Shown piece after piece: positions 51,993 to 60,216 of a DNA stretch of 64,000 nucleotides. The stretch comes from Geodermatophilus pulveris (GTDB lineage Bacteria; Actinomycetota; Actinomycetes; Mycobacteriales; Geodermatophilaceae): the NCBI RefSeq assembly GCF_900188375.1, contig NZ_FZOO01000003.1, positions 434,001 through 498,000 on the forward strand. Direction: 5' to 3'. The notes beneath the pieces were generated by a model that saw only the letters and a list, made by a program, of their open reading frames with translations, searched no databases and had not been told where the DNA came from. The position numbers and the translations under genes were made by a program. Positions within the stretch are counted from its first letter, which is position 1; each line of letters opens with the position of its first letter.

Positions 51993-52238
51993 GGGGCTCC
52001 CCCGATTGCGGCGCCTCTAGAGCGACCGGCTCGTCGCCGGGAGCCTATGTGACGAACGAGACGGATTGGTGTGGGACGAGCCGTTTGGCGAGCCGCCCGT
52101 CACAACTGTCACTCTGGGTGCAACAGGCTCCACGCTCGGCCATTGGTCGCTGCTCGCCCTAGCCAGGCATACAGCTGAAGTGACGCCCCGTGGGCCGGAC
52201 ACCTCCCGACTGGACAGCAGCTGGGGAGGAGGCGCTGG
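51993..52238. other. spacer, promoter side of the GmrSD-like gene
   Basis: No gene is seen. The right part (TGACGCCCCGTGGGCC, near 52180) may be the end of the IS3-type remnant that follows. Confidence 0.35.
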
Positions 52239-52500
52239 TTGGGGACGGTCGGCAAGTACTCGGAGGAGTTTCGCCGGCAGGCGGCGATGCTCGCCGTCGA
52301 CGGCGGCCGTGGTGTCCGGGACTTCGCCCGAAACTCGCGTCAACCACGAGACGCTGCGGAACGGGGGTGGGTGCGCTCAAGTGGGAGCGGGCCCCGCTTC
52401 GTGGCTCAATCAGCGGCGATGAGCGGGCCGAGCTGGCCCGGTTGCGCCGCGTGGCCGAGCTGGAACTCCAAGAGGTGACCCTGAGAACAGCCGCGGTCTT
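52239..52500 (+). mobile_element. IS3-family OrfA remnant
   Basis: The plus strand reads VGKYSEEFRRQAAMLAVDGG with RGVRDFAR, then in other frames VNHETLRN and GDERAELARLRR-VAELELQE. These are the helix-turn-helix and leucine zipper of an IS3 OrfA. Two frameshifts and loss of OrfB make it inactive. Confidence 0.7.
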
Positions 52501-52539
52501 CGTGGGCAGTGGAGGCATTGGCTTTACCGAGCGCGAATG

Positions 52540-52625
52540 GTGCGCAGGGCGGTGGTGTCGTGCTCGTGGCCGGGCCGGACGACCCAGGTCCACAACGGCC
52601 AGCCGTCGGGGTCGGCGAGCCCCCC
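52540..52625 (-). mobile_element. short transposase fragment
   Basis: The minus strand reads GLADPDGWPLWTWVVRPGHE followed by HDTTALRT, the central pattern of DDE transposases of IS5-like families (G.PLW....PG..HD...). Only about 28 codons remain, right beside the integrase stop. Confidence 0.5.
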
Positions 52626-52633
52626 TGTCGATG

Positions 52634-53767
52634 TCACTTCGGCCGCTCGTCGACGTTGTCATCAGGAGTCTCGGTGAGCCCGCCAAGCATGGCATCGAGG
52701 GCCCTAGCAATGTCGGCGTCGCGATCGTCGGCGGCGTGTTGGTAAAGGAGAGCTGCGGCGGGGGAGGAGTGGCCGAGTCGGCGCATGAGCTCCTTGGTGG
52801 TCGCGCCGGTGGCAGCGGCCAAGGTGGCGCCGGTGTGGCGGAGTTCGTGTGGCCGGACCGCTGGCAAGCCGACGGCGTTGGCGGCGCGGCGGAAGGTCGC
52901 GTTCCAGTTGCTGCGGGCGAGGTAGCCGCCGGAACTGGTGGCGAACAGGAGGGATTCTGGAGAAGCGGGAACGTGGCTTTTCAGGTGCTCCTCCAGTAGG
53001 GCCGCGATCGCGGCAGGGAGCGTCACGGTGCGATGCCCGGCGTCGGTCTTGGGTTCGCCGATCACCCACCGTCCGCCGACGCGTCGCACCGAGCGCTCGA
53101 CGCGCAACCGGCCACCGAGCAGGACATCGGACCGACGCAGTGCAGTGGCCTCACCGAACCGGAGCCCGCCGAAGGCGAGGACGAGCAGCAGGGCGTAGTA
53201 GCGCTCGGTTCTCCGGTCCTTCCTCAGTTGCTCCGCCAGTTGCAGAGCCTCGGCCGCGGTGAGTGCACGGGACGGCCGGGAGGCCTTTGGCGTGCCGGCG
53301 CCACGCAACCGGCAGGGGTTGGAGGCGATGGCCTCGTCGGCGACCGCGACGTTAAGCATGGCGCGCAGAAGTCGGTAGGCCTGTGCCAGTGCTGTTGGAC
53401 CAGTCGTCCGGCCGGCCTTGGCGTGCCAGGAGCGGACGGCGGCGGGAGTGACCTCGTCGACGGGGACGTCGCCCCAGGCATGAGCGAGGTGGTGACGCCA
53501 TAGGCCCGCGTAGAGGACGCGGGTGCTCTCGCGGAGGTCGTTGCGCGCGAAATAGTCCTCGGCGTAGTCGCCCACCGTCCTTCGGCTGGCGGTCGGAGCC
53601 CGCCAGGTCTTCCGGAGGAGGTCCGTCTGCTGGGTGGCGAGCCAGGCCCAGGCGTCTGCCTTGGTGCTGAAGACCTTGGCGTGGCGCCGACCGTCGGGGC
53701 CGCGGTACCGGGCGCGGAAGCGACCGCTGGGAAGCTCGTCGACGGTGCCGAACGTCCGCTTGGTCAC
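52634..53767 (-). CDS. tyrosine site-specific integrase (second intact copy)
   Basis: Same length (377) as the element A integrase and nearly identical throughout, with the catalytic set Arg (GLRFGEATAL), Lys (GEPKTDAGHRTV), HELRHTG, LGHSS and Tyr (LLYQHA). Differences lie mainly in the N-terminal arm-binding part and around residues 255-275, which may change the sites recognised. The excisionase gene is upstream on the same strand. Unlike the other integrases it has no tRNA-Gly copy next to its stop; transposase debris sits there instead. It may belong to an element whose left end was destroyed, or it may use another site. Confidence 0.94.
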   Translation of the reverse strand: MTKRTFGTVDELPSGRFRARYRGPDGRRHAKVFSTKADAWAWLATQQTDLLRKTWRAPTASRRTVGDYAEDYFARNDLRESTRVLYAGLWRHHLAHAWGDVPVDEVTPAAVRSWHAKAGRTTGPTALAQAYRLLRAMLNVAVADEAIASNPCRLRGAGTPKASRPSRALTAAEALQLAEQLRKDRRTERYYALLLVLAFGGLRFGEATALRRSDVLLGGRLRVERSVRRVGGRWVIGEPKTDAGHRTVTLPAAIAALLEEHLKSHVPASPESLLFATSSGGYLARSNWNATFRRAANAVGLPAVRPHELRHTGATLAAATGATTKELMRRLGHSSPAAALLYQHAADDRDADIARALDAMLGGLTETPDDNVDERPK

Positions 53768-53808
53768 GTTGCGACCCTGGCGGGCGATCCAGCGGGCATT
53801 TTCGCCGA

Positions 53809-54024
53809 TCAGCGCTGGCTGTGGACTCGGCCGGCGTCCACAAGGGCGTCTAGCGCCGAGCGCTCGAGGCGCACATACTTGCCGACTTTGACGTAGGCGA
53901 TGCGGCGCTCGGTGATGAGCCGGCGGATGAACCGCTCGCCGATGCCGAGGTACTCGCCGGCCTGCGCGACGGTCAGCAGTGGGCTGCGGTCGAGAGCTTC
54001 ATCCTGCGCCGCTCGCCTCGTCAT
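53809..54024 (-). CDS. excisionase / MerR-like winged-helix protein (second copy)
   Basis: The 71-residue protein is close to the one at 35190 (LLTVAQAGEYLGIGERFIRR, LITERRIAYVKVGKYVRLE). Start and length agree between the two copies. The integrase follows 41 bp downstream, the same spacing as in element A. Three 11-bp units lie 14 bp upstream of the start codon. Confidence 0.88.
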   Translation of the reverse strand: MTRRAAQDEALDRSPLLTVAQAGEYLGIGERFIRRLITERRIAYVKVGKYVRLERSALDALVDAGRVHSQR

Positions 54025-54037
54025 GTCCTCGAGCCTC

Positions 54038-54070
54038 GCCGACGTCCTCCGGTGCGCCTCCGGTCGTCCT
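54038..54070. repeat. three 11-bp iteron-like units upstream of the second excisionase gene
   Basis: GCCGACGTCCT, CCGGTGCGCCT and CCGGTCGTCCT in tandem, related to the five units at 35420-35474 and at the same distance (14 bp) from the excisionase start. Confidence 0.7.
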
Positions 54071-54136
54071 TCCTGTCCGCCGTCCCGTCGCGTGATCCTC
54101 TGATCCGACGATTGCGGGTCCTGCTGTGGACCGGGC

Positions 54137-54643
54137 TCAGTACACGTGGGGAGCGCCGGTCAGGCGGGCGCGCCGCCGGTAGGCCTGCAGCACCATCTCC
54201 AGTTGCTGCGCGAGCGCGGACAGGTCGCGGTCGTAGACGCGCCCGTCGTTGAGTTGGTGGGCGAGCTCCTCGAGAAGCCTTGGCCAGTCCCGCCGCGTCG
54301 GGGCTAGGGGGGTACGGACCTGCACCAGCCTCTCGACCACCTGGACCGGTGTTCGGTCCGACGTCATGGCCCGCGTCTGTTCCCAGGCTCGATGCCGGCA
54401 GGTAGCCGAACACCACTTGGGGATCGGTCCACGGCTCTTCGGGCTGATCGGCCCTCCGCACCACCCACAGGTCTGCGCTGCGGCCCGTCGCTCCCGGCCG
54501 GCCACCTCACCGTCGGGTGCCCCTGCTGCCTTGGCGGCCGGCGTCTGCTCCGCCCGCTGGCGCCGCCGGGACTCCTGCTTCCGCCGTTGCCGCTCACGCT
54601 CCTGCTGTCGCGCTCGGTATCCGGGACTGCCGCTGCTCTCCAT
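54137..54643 (-). CDS. hypothetical protein with a Cys4-type zinc-binding motif
   Basis: The protein starts with a strongly basic region (ARQQERERQRRKQESRRRQR), followed by CGWCGGPISPKSRG and KWCSATCRHRAWE. The C-x2-C...C-x3-C spacing suggests a small zinc ribbon similar to those in actinobacterial mobile-element proteins. The C-terminal ~70 residues are helical (DWPRLLEELAHQLNDGRVYD, LSALAQQLEMVLQAYRRRAR). The ATG at 54643 is one possible start; the frame is open for 14 more codons. It lies upstream of the excisionase and integrase on the same strand and may be part of the element's control region. Function unknown. Confidence 0.65.
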   Translation of the reverse strand: MESSGSPGYRARQQERERQRRKQESRRRQRAEQTPAAKAAGAPDGEVAGRERRAAAQTCGWCGGPISPKSRGPIPKWCSATCRHRAWEQTRAMTSDRTPVQVVERLVQVRTPLAPTRRDWPRLLEELAHQLNDGRVYDRDLSALAQQLEMVLQAYRRRARLTGAPHVY

Positions 54644-54931
54644 GCCAATGACGCTGCAGATGAGCCTCCGGTAACTCGTCACCACGAATTCCGGGACCGC
54701 AGGTGCAAGAGGTGTAATCCTTTGCGATCTTGAATCGCAGCCTCTGGCGATGAGAATGCTCCTGTCGTCCGGCGACGTCGTGCGTCACTGGTGCGGGAGA
54801 GCCCGCAGAGGTGTTTGGCGCGGGGTCCTCGGGTGCCCCTGATTGCTGCCGTGAGCGCGCGGGTCTGTGTCCTTGACTTGAGGGCCCTCCGGGCGACGCC
54901 TTGCAGTCCTCGACGTGAGGAGGGGTCGGCG
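54644..54931. other. left flank of the IS110 transposase, possible bridge-RNA region
   Basis: No protein gene is supported. IS110-family elements carry a structured non-coding RNA in the end upstream of the transposase, or downstream in the IS1111 subgroup. This stretch has GC-rich, hairpin-forming segments around 54790-54930, but I could not draw a definite bridge-RNA fold or the exact IS boundary by eye. Confidence 0.35.
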
Positions 54932-56164
54932 GTGGAGGTTCTGTACGAGCGGGTTGCCGGGCTGGACATCGGCAAGAAGACGCTGACGGTCTGCGTGCGC
55001 ACGCCCGGGGCTCGGGGTGGTCGGCGGGCGGAGACGCGGACGTTTTCGACGATGACCCGGTCGCTTCAGGTGATGCGGGACTGGCTGCTCGACCGCGGCG
55101 TGACGATCGCGGCGATGGAGTCGACCTCGACCTATTGGAAGGGCGCGTTCTACTGCCTCGAGGAAGTGATGGAGGTCTGGCTGGTCAACGCTGCGCACAT
55201 CAAGTCGATCTCGCGGCGCAAGACCGACGTCAAGGACGCGGAGTGGATCGCCCAGCCGCTGGAGTGCGGGCTGCTGCGGCCGTCGTTCGTGCCGCCGCCG
55301 GACATTCGCCGGTTGCGGATGCTGACCCGCTACCGGGTGCAGCTGATGGCCGACCGGACGCGGGAGATCACCCGGCTGGAGCTGATGCTGGAGGACGCCT
55401 CAGTGAAGCTCTCCTCGGTGGCGGCGAGCCTGACCAGCGTCTCCGCACGGGCCATGCTCGGCGCGCTGATCGCCGGGGAGAGCGATCCGCGGGTGCTGGC
55501 GGAGCTGGCCAAGGGCAAGATGCGCCGGAAGATCCCGGCGCTGACCGAGGCTTTGACCGGGCACTTCGACGCCCAACACGCGCAGCTCGCGCGCAGCATG
55601 CTGGCCCGCATCGAGGCGATTGAGACCGCCTTGGCCGAGCTGAACACGGTGATCGCCGCTGCCTTCGAGCCCTGGGCGCATCAGCTGGAGCTGCTGCAGA
55701 CGATCCCGGGAGTGGGGGAGAAGGTCGCCCAGGTGATCATCGCCGAGACCGGCGCGGACATGTCTCGGTTTCCGACGCCGGAGCACCTGGCGTCCTGGGC
55801 CGGGGTTGCCCCGGGGACGCGGGAGTCGGCGGGTAAGCGGTATCCGGTTCGGCCGCCGCACGGCAACAAGTGGCTGACCGCGATGCTGGTCGAGGCCGCC
55901 GGGTCGGTCGGGCGGATGAAGGGCGCCAACTACCTGGCCGCTCAGCACGCCCGGCTCACCAGCCGCCGCGGCATGGCTCGGGCCCAGCTGGCGGTCGGCC
56001 ATTCGATCCTGGTCTCGGCCTACTGGATGTTGACTCGGGACGAGCCCTATCAGGACCTCGGGCCCGAGTGGCTGGCCCGCCGCAACGACGAGGCACACGC
56101 TCGCCGGCTGGTGGCGCAGCTCGAACGCCTTGGCCACACCGTGGTCCTCGACCCGGCCGCCTGA
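54932..56164 (+). CDS. IS110-family transposase (intact)
   Basis: The N-terminal RuvC-like DEDD domain shows AGLDIGKKTLTVCVRTPG (Asp), AAMESTSTYWKGAFYCL (Glu), and SRRKTDVKDAEWIAQPL (two Asp). The C-terminal Tnp2 domain shows LLQTIPGVGEKVAQVIIAET, LASWAGVAPGTRESAGKR with the conserved Ser, and RMKGANYLAAQHARLTSRRG. The 410-residue length is normal. GTG at 54932 follows a GAGGAGG site and precedes the conserved start of the domain. This recombinase acts with a guide (bridge) RNA in characterised IS110 members. It is the only transposase in the window that looks complete. Confidence 0.9.
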   Translation: MEVLYERVAGLDIGKKTLTVCVRTPGARGGRRAETRTFSTMTRSLQVMRDWLLDRGVTIAAMESTSTYWKGAFYCLEEVMEVWLVNAAHIKSISRRKTDVKDAEWIAQPLECGLLRPSFVPPPDIRRLRMLTRYRVQLMADRTREITRLELMLEDASVKLSSVAASLTSVSARAMLGALIAGESDPRVLAELAKGKMRRKIPALTEALTGHFDAQHAQLARSMLARIEAIETALAELNTVIAAAFEPWAHQLELLQTIPGVGEKVAQVIIAETGADMSRFPTPEHLASWAGVAPGTRESAGKRYPVRPPHGNKWLTAMLVEAAGSVGRMKGANYLAAQHARLTSRRGMARAQLAVGHSILVSAYWMLTRDEPYQDLGPEWLARRNDEAHARRLVAQLERLGHTVVLDPAA

Positions 56165-56311
56165 AGCGCAACTGCAGAACTACTGCGGACGGGCTTCGCC
56201 CGCCCCGCGCTGACGCGCGCCTGCAACACCGGTATTCACGGGTCTATGGCACTTACGACCTCGTGCATGGCTAGCCGCGGGCCGTCGTTGACCTGTCCAG
56301 GGTCAGTTCGA
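56165..56311. other. right flank of the IS110 transposase
   Basis: It holds a short palindrome, GGACGGGCTTCGCCCGCCCC (near 56188), and no gene. It is the likely 3' end of the IS110 element. Confidence 0.4.
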
Positions 56312-56900
56312 TCACGCGGCAGTGCCGGCCGGGAGCGCTCCCGGCGGGCGGTGAAGCTGGTCAGGCCGTGGGGCTTGTTCCTGGCTGGAGACAAGGCTGG
56401 CGACCGCGGGCAGGATGGTGTCGAGGTGTTCGCGCCGGCCGAGGTGTCGGCATAGGGTCCGCCAGTTCTTCAGGTGGCTGATGCCGTGCTCGACGCCGAT
56501 CCGCTGCGCCGCGTGAGCCCGGCGTTCGGCCTCGTGCGCCGCGGCAAGCGCGGGCGGGACCGGAGCTGGTTCTTCCGCCGGGCCGGCCGCGGAGTGAGCA
56601 CCGCGCCGGCGGTCTGCGTGCTCAGATATTGGTAGCCGGCGTCGACCCACAGGGTGACGCCCGGAGCGAGGGCGAGCAGCTCGACCAGGCCGGCCTGGCG
56701 CACCTGGGTCAGATCGTGCGTAGATCCCGGGCGGGTGCGCCCGCACAACAGCAGCCGCCCGGCGGGTCGGTGATCACGAGTGCCTTGACGGTGTTGGCGC
56801 GGGCCTTGCCCGAGACGAACCGCTGCCGAAGGGCCTTGTGAGCCGCCGGACGGCGCACCCGCACCTCGTTGGCATCGAGCAGGCCGAGTGGTGTGCCCCT
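56312..56900 (-). mobile_element. IS5-type DDE transposase pseudogene
   Basis: Pieces in three frames reconstruct one protein: LGLLDANEVRVRRPAAHKAL, RQRFVSGKARANTVKALVIT, GRTRPGSTHDLTQVRQAGLV, ELLALAPGVTLWVDAGYQYL (the second catalytic Asp), and AQRIGVEHGISHLKNWRTLC with the Glu. The pattern matches the DDE_4 transposases of IS5-like elements. At least two frameshifts occur and the N-terminal part is cut by the IS3 orfA that starts at 56959. Confidence 0.8.
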
Positions 56901-56958
56901 TGTTTCGTGGAGTCCGATTGTTGGATCTTCGTGCCACCTGACCCCTTGAGGAGGGGCT

Positions 56959-57225
56959 GTGGGACGACGTGGGTATCCGCCGGAGTTTCGGCGCAAGGTG
57001 CTGGATCTGGTGGCTTCGGGACGCAAGGTGTCGAGGTGGCCTTCGACCTGGAGATCAGCGACCAGACGATCTACTCCTGGCTGCGGCAGGACCGGATCGA
57101 CCGAGGCCTTGAGCCGGGGCTGACGACGCCCGAGCGGGCGGAGCTTCGTGCCGCCCAGCGCAGGATCGCCGAGCTGGAGGCCGAGCTGGCCATCCACCGG
57201 CGGGCCAGCGAGCTGCTGGGCGCGA
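56959..57225 (+). mobile_element. IS3-family OrfA with frameshift
   Basis: A GTG preceded by GAGGAGGGG starts GRRGYPPEFRRKVLDLVASG. After ~25 codons the frame shifts to VAFDLEISDQTIYSWLRQDR, TTPERAELRAAQRRIAELEA and ELAIHRRASELL. The helix-turn-helix (ISDQTIYSW) and leucine zipper are typical. OrfB is missing: right after RRASELL the sequence changes to another gene on the opposite strand. It is a truncated and frameshifted element. Confidence 0.8.
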
Positions 57226-57228
57226 GCG

Positions 57229-57345
57229 GTGCTTCTCCAGGAAGCCTTCCAATCTAAGTTCATCAAACTCCCGGATGGCGGCGAGTACGTCTTCGCTCGT
57301 CGCGTCAGGCTGTGGCGCGGCAGGGACCGTAACGGGCGCACGAGG
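57229..57345 (-). pseudogene. N-terminal fragment resembling a ScoMcrA-like (type IV restriction) head domain
   Basis: Ending at the IS3 junction, the minus strand reads DATSEDVLAAIREFDELRLE and GFLEKH. This resembles the first helix of ScoMcrA-like N-terminal head domains (VLxAIxEFDxLGxxxFLxKY). Everything downstream has been lost at the IS3 insertion. Start codon and upstream part are not certain. If right, the island once carried an additional modification-dependent restriction enzyme. Confidence 0.4.
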
Positions 57346-57623
57346 ATATGCAGAGATTGCACACCTCTCGGCGAGACCTCCTACGGGTACGTTCGGGCCG
57401 AAGTCAGAGCGAGGCCAGCCACGGACCTGCTCGCCGTCCCCCGGCGGCATCGTGCCAGGCCCGCCGACCGGCAGTCGGGCCACGGTCCTCAGCATTGGGG
57501 GACCCTTCGGGTCGCACTTGATCTCGCGGGGTTCTCGGGGCCGCCGCTGCGCGAAGAGAGCCCCGGACTAGCGCCAGCCGGGGCCCTCTTCGGCACACGT
57601 GCCCAGTGATCAGGAGGCACGCG
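57346..57623. other. spacer with terminator of the restriction gene
   Basis: No gene is seen. A strong hairpin at 57553-57591 follows the end of the SacI-like gene on the minus strand. Confidence 0.4.
57553..57591 (-). terminator. terminator of the SacI-like restriction gene
   Basis: Arms GAAGAGAGCCCCGG and CCGGGGCCCTCTTC pair over 14 bp with one A:C mismatch, with an 11-base loop. It lies 33 bp beyond the stop of the minus-strand restriction gene. Confidence 0.65.
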
Positions 57624-58742
57624 TTAAAAGAGACCTTGCTGCTCGTTCTCCAACGGCCCGGGTGAGTTGGTGCCCGCCTCAGCAGCGGCCTCGGCAGCTT
57701 CCTGCCACGAGGCAACCGTTTTGTCACTCGATTCAACCTCAACCAAGCGCTGTAGGCCTGCCGAGGCGAACTCGGTCAACGCTTGATGGATTGGTTGCGC
57801 GCCCCAGGCGAGGGCATCGACAAGAAGGTCAGAGATTGATTCGAAGATGTTGAGGGAGACGCTATGGCTCAGAGCCGCCCAGTTTCGGAGCGCCGCCATA
57901 TCAAGCATCGAGTGCTGAGGCGCGTCGACAACCACGAATGCTCGTTCAATGCCCGAAGTGGCGCAAGCCTGAACGAATGTCTTCACATCGGACTCGGTCA
58001 CGGCCTTAGCGCGCGCCTCAACCGCTAGGACGACCTTCTCGTCGAGGTAAACCTCAACGTCTCCGGGGACGTCACGAGAGGGATCGTTCAAGCGGCGTGA
58101 GCGGACGTCATCGTGGACCAGGTCGATGCAAGCAGCTGCCAGCGCTTGCGTCTTCCATGGACGCTCGGTTTTGTCGGCCATGAAGCCTGCGACAGCGTGG
58201 AGCATAGCTCGCAGCTCGAGCTGTCCAGAGAAGGACATTGTGAGGTTTGCGCTAGGCGTGGCAGATAGCCGAAAGCGTATGAAGGACGCGAGGGCCTTCA
58301 AGGCCTGGTTTTCACCGAATGTCTCCAGCAAAACGAGACTCCCCTTGAGGGCGTCCAGTGTAGCCGGATTTCGCACCCGATCGATCGTGGACATGTGGTC
58401 GTATCGGAAGAATGGCTGATTGTTCATGGGCTCTCGCCCTGTGTTGCGTATGGAGAAGCCGTACTCTCTAGCCGCGGGCACTAGCACGTTGTGGCATAGC
58501 GTTCGCAGGCTGTAAGCTCGCTCGCTGTACGCCTCTTTGATAGACAGCGGATCCACTCGTCTGTCAGTGGCGCGAGCCAGGAGGGCTGTGCCGAGCGCAG
58601 GGGTATAGGTCTTGTAAGGCGCCGACTCCATCTTGGCAGCCAGCATCGACCAGTACTCAGGCAGTGGCTCCTCGGACACGGCGAGGGCCACGGCTTCTGC
58701 CAACCTGACCGTGGCCCTCGCGTAGTCGAGTGTGATTCCCAA
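57624..58742 (-). CDS. SacI-like type II restriction endonuclease
   Basis: A 372-residue protein directly downstream of a C5 cytosine methyltransferase. Residues ~80-160 (AYSLRTLCHNVLVPAAREYG, NTGREPMNNQPFFRYDHMST, ALKALASFIRFRL) match the pattern of the SacI family. A PD-(D/E)xK-like centre is seen at DVPGDVEVYLDEKVVLAVEA followed by RAK (about 225-248: Asp, then E-x-R-x-K). SacI cuts GAGCTC; whether this enzyme has the same site cannot be read. ATG at 58742 is separated from the methyltransferase stop by 44 bp. The family call is from motif memory and context. Confidence 0.65.
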   Translation of the reverse strand: MGITLDYARATVRLAEAVALAVSEEPLPEYWSMLAAKMESAPYKTYTPALGTALLARATDRRVDPLSIKEAYSERAYSLRTLCHNVLVPAAREYGFSIRNTGREPMNNQPFFRYDHMSTIDRVRNPATLDALKGSLVLLETFGENQALKALASFIRFRLSATPSANLTMSFSGQLELRAMLHAVAGFMADKTERPWKTQALAAACIDLVHDDVRSRRLNDPSRDVPGDVEVYLDEKVVLAVEARAKAVTESDVKTFVQACATSGIERAFVVVDAPQHSMLDMAALRNWAALSHSVSLNIFESISDLLVDALAWGAQPIHQALTEFASAGLQRLVEVESSDKTVASWQEAAEAAAEAGTNSPGPLENEQQGLF

Positions 58743-58786
58743 AGTTCCTCCCTCACCGAGTTGCTGGTTCGGCGAGAGTAGGAAGC

Positions 58787-59959
58787 TCAGGGCATCAGAG
58801 AGAGTTGCTCGGGGCCCGCATCATCGCGTGTTGCATCAGGACCAGCCAGGTGCCCCAACTGCAACATGAGGGCACGGACGACGACCTTCCCAAGCTCAAC
58901 TGGTACGGCGTTGCCCAGCTGACGCTGAATGTCCGAGCGGCTCCCCTCGAGCTTGTAGTCCTCCGGAAAGGTCATTAGCCGAAGCATCTCCGGAACGCGA
59001 AGGCGCCTCGCCCGCGGGTTTCCGTCCGAATCCTCCACGTTCTCCCAATGAAAGGGGCCAACGTATGGTCCCGGTTGCGCCTGAAGCGTCGTAGAAGGGC
59101 GGTCCGGATCCAATTTTAGAAGAAATGTCCAATAACGACTTCTCCACTTGAAGACGTTTCGTCCACCGTACCTGTCGGTGTGCCACAAGTAGTTCTGCCC
59201 GGGAGGAACTTCTGCTGCTAGCTCCGCGAATTCTCCAGTCAGCATCTCCCCGGGTTCCAAGACACCCGGCAGAAGGTCGCCGATCGCTTCTTTGGCTGTC
59301 ACATAGGGAATCTTCGTCGGGTCCACGACGGAGTGCCGCTCGCTCCAACCAGAGTGAGTCCCCTCCGGAAAGCGGAACTTCTTCCCGTCCCGACGACCGA
59401 CAATAAACACGCGCCGACGGAGCTGAGGAACACCGTAGTCCGCCGCGATCAGGACCTTCCACTGGGGGTTGTAGTTCAAATCACGCATTGCTGAAATGAG
59501 TCTATCGAACTGGGCTGCGTGGGTTCGGTAGGTGAGCCCCTGGACGTTCTCAAGGATGAACGCCTCGGGTTGGGCCTCCGTCACGACGCGTACGTATTCA
59601 TCGAGAAGTGACGCGTTTGGGTCCCGACTTTCGCGCTTCTCCTCGATCCAAAATCCAGACTTGCTGAAAGGGGTACACGGCGGGCCGCCAATCACCAGGG
59701 CCGGCTCTCCCTTCGACAGGCCGCCTGCCTCGAGTAGCTCCTCGGTCGGTGTCAGCCGAATATCGCGGGTGATGGTCGGGACGTTGAAGTTTGCCCGCAA
59801 GCTTGATAAGGCCAGTTCGTCGTAGTCGGTTGCGACCGCAACCGAGAGTGGGCCTTTCCTGCCATCTTGGTCAAGTGGCGGCTCGGCGCACCGCTCTACA
59901 GCAATGTCAAGCCCTCCGGCACCTGAGAATAGGCTGATTACAGGCAGGCGGACATCCAT
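58787..59959 (-). CDS. DNA cytosine-5 methyltransferase
   Basis: All key motifs are present: I SLFSGAGGLD (9-18), IV GGPPCTPFSKSG with catalytic Cys95, VI LENVQGL (about 136-142), VIII YGVPQLRRRVFIVGRR, and IX/X RVPEMLRLMTFPEDY and RQLGNAVPVELGKVVV. Length 390 is normal. ATG at 59959 starts just before motif I; the longer open frame upstream is not used. It methylates DNA at the site cut by the adjacent SacI-like enzyme, with a Vsr gene upstream on the other strand to repair the T:G mismatches that arise after deamination. Confidence 0.93.
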   Translation of the reverse strand: MDVRLPVISLFSGAGGLDIAVERCAEPPLDQDGRKGPLSVAVATDYDELALSSLRANFNVPTITRDIRLTPTEELLEAGGLSKGEPALVIGGPPCTPFSKSGFWIEEKRESRDPNASLLDEYVRVVTEAQPEAFILENVQGLTYRTHAAQFDRLISAMRDLNYNPQWKVLIAADYGVPQLRRRVFIVGRRDGKKFRFPEGTHSGWSERHSVVDPTKIPYVTAKEAIGDLLPGVLEPGEMLTGEFAELAAEVPPGQNYLWHTDRYGGRNVFKWRSRYWTFLLKLDPDRPSTTLQAQPGPYVGPFHWENVEDSDGNPRARRLRVPEMLRLMTFPEDYKLEGSRSDIQRQLGNAVPVELGKVVVRALMLQLGHLAGPDATRDDAGPEQLSLMP

Positions 59960-60203
59960 GCATTTGCTCCTCAACCAAGATCGCGCCGTGTGCACCGCTG
60001 TGAGTGCTCGGGATCCGTGCGACGGCACGGTACCGGGGGCGCCTGCTCCGGCTGGAGAACCCGCGCTCGTCTCGAGGGTCGCGTCGGAGCGCTAGGTGCT
60101 GAGACCAGCCGATACGGGTCATGAGGGGCAGGCTAGCGACGGGCAGTGACAACCTTCGGGACTCAACCTGATGTCGCGCTGCCGGAGACGTCCGTGCGGT
60201 TCC

Positions 60204-60216
60204 TATGCTGGTGACG
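60204..60216 (+). promoter_or_regulatory. TATGCT -10 element for leaderless vsr
   Basis: TATGCT at 60204-60209 ends 6 bp before the vsr GTG start and no ribosome site is present, suggesting a leaderless mRNA. Confidence 0.4.

Noticed and set aside
56959-57225. Programmed -1 frameshift between OrfA and OrfB of IS3
   Set aside because: The shift is in the N-terminal part of OrfA and OrfB is absent, so it is decay.
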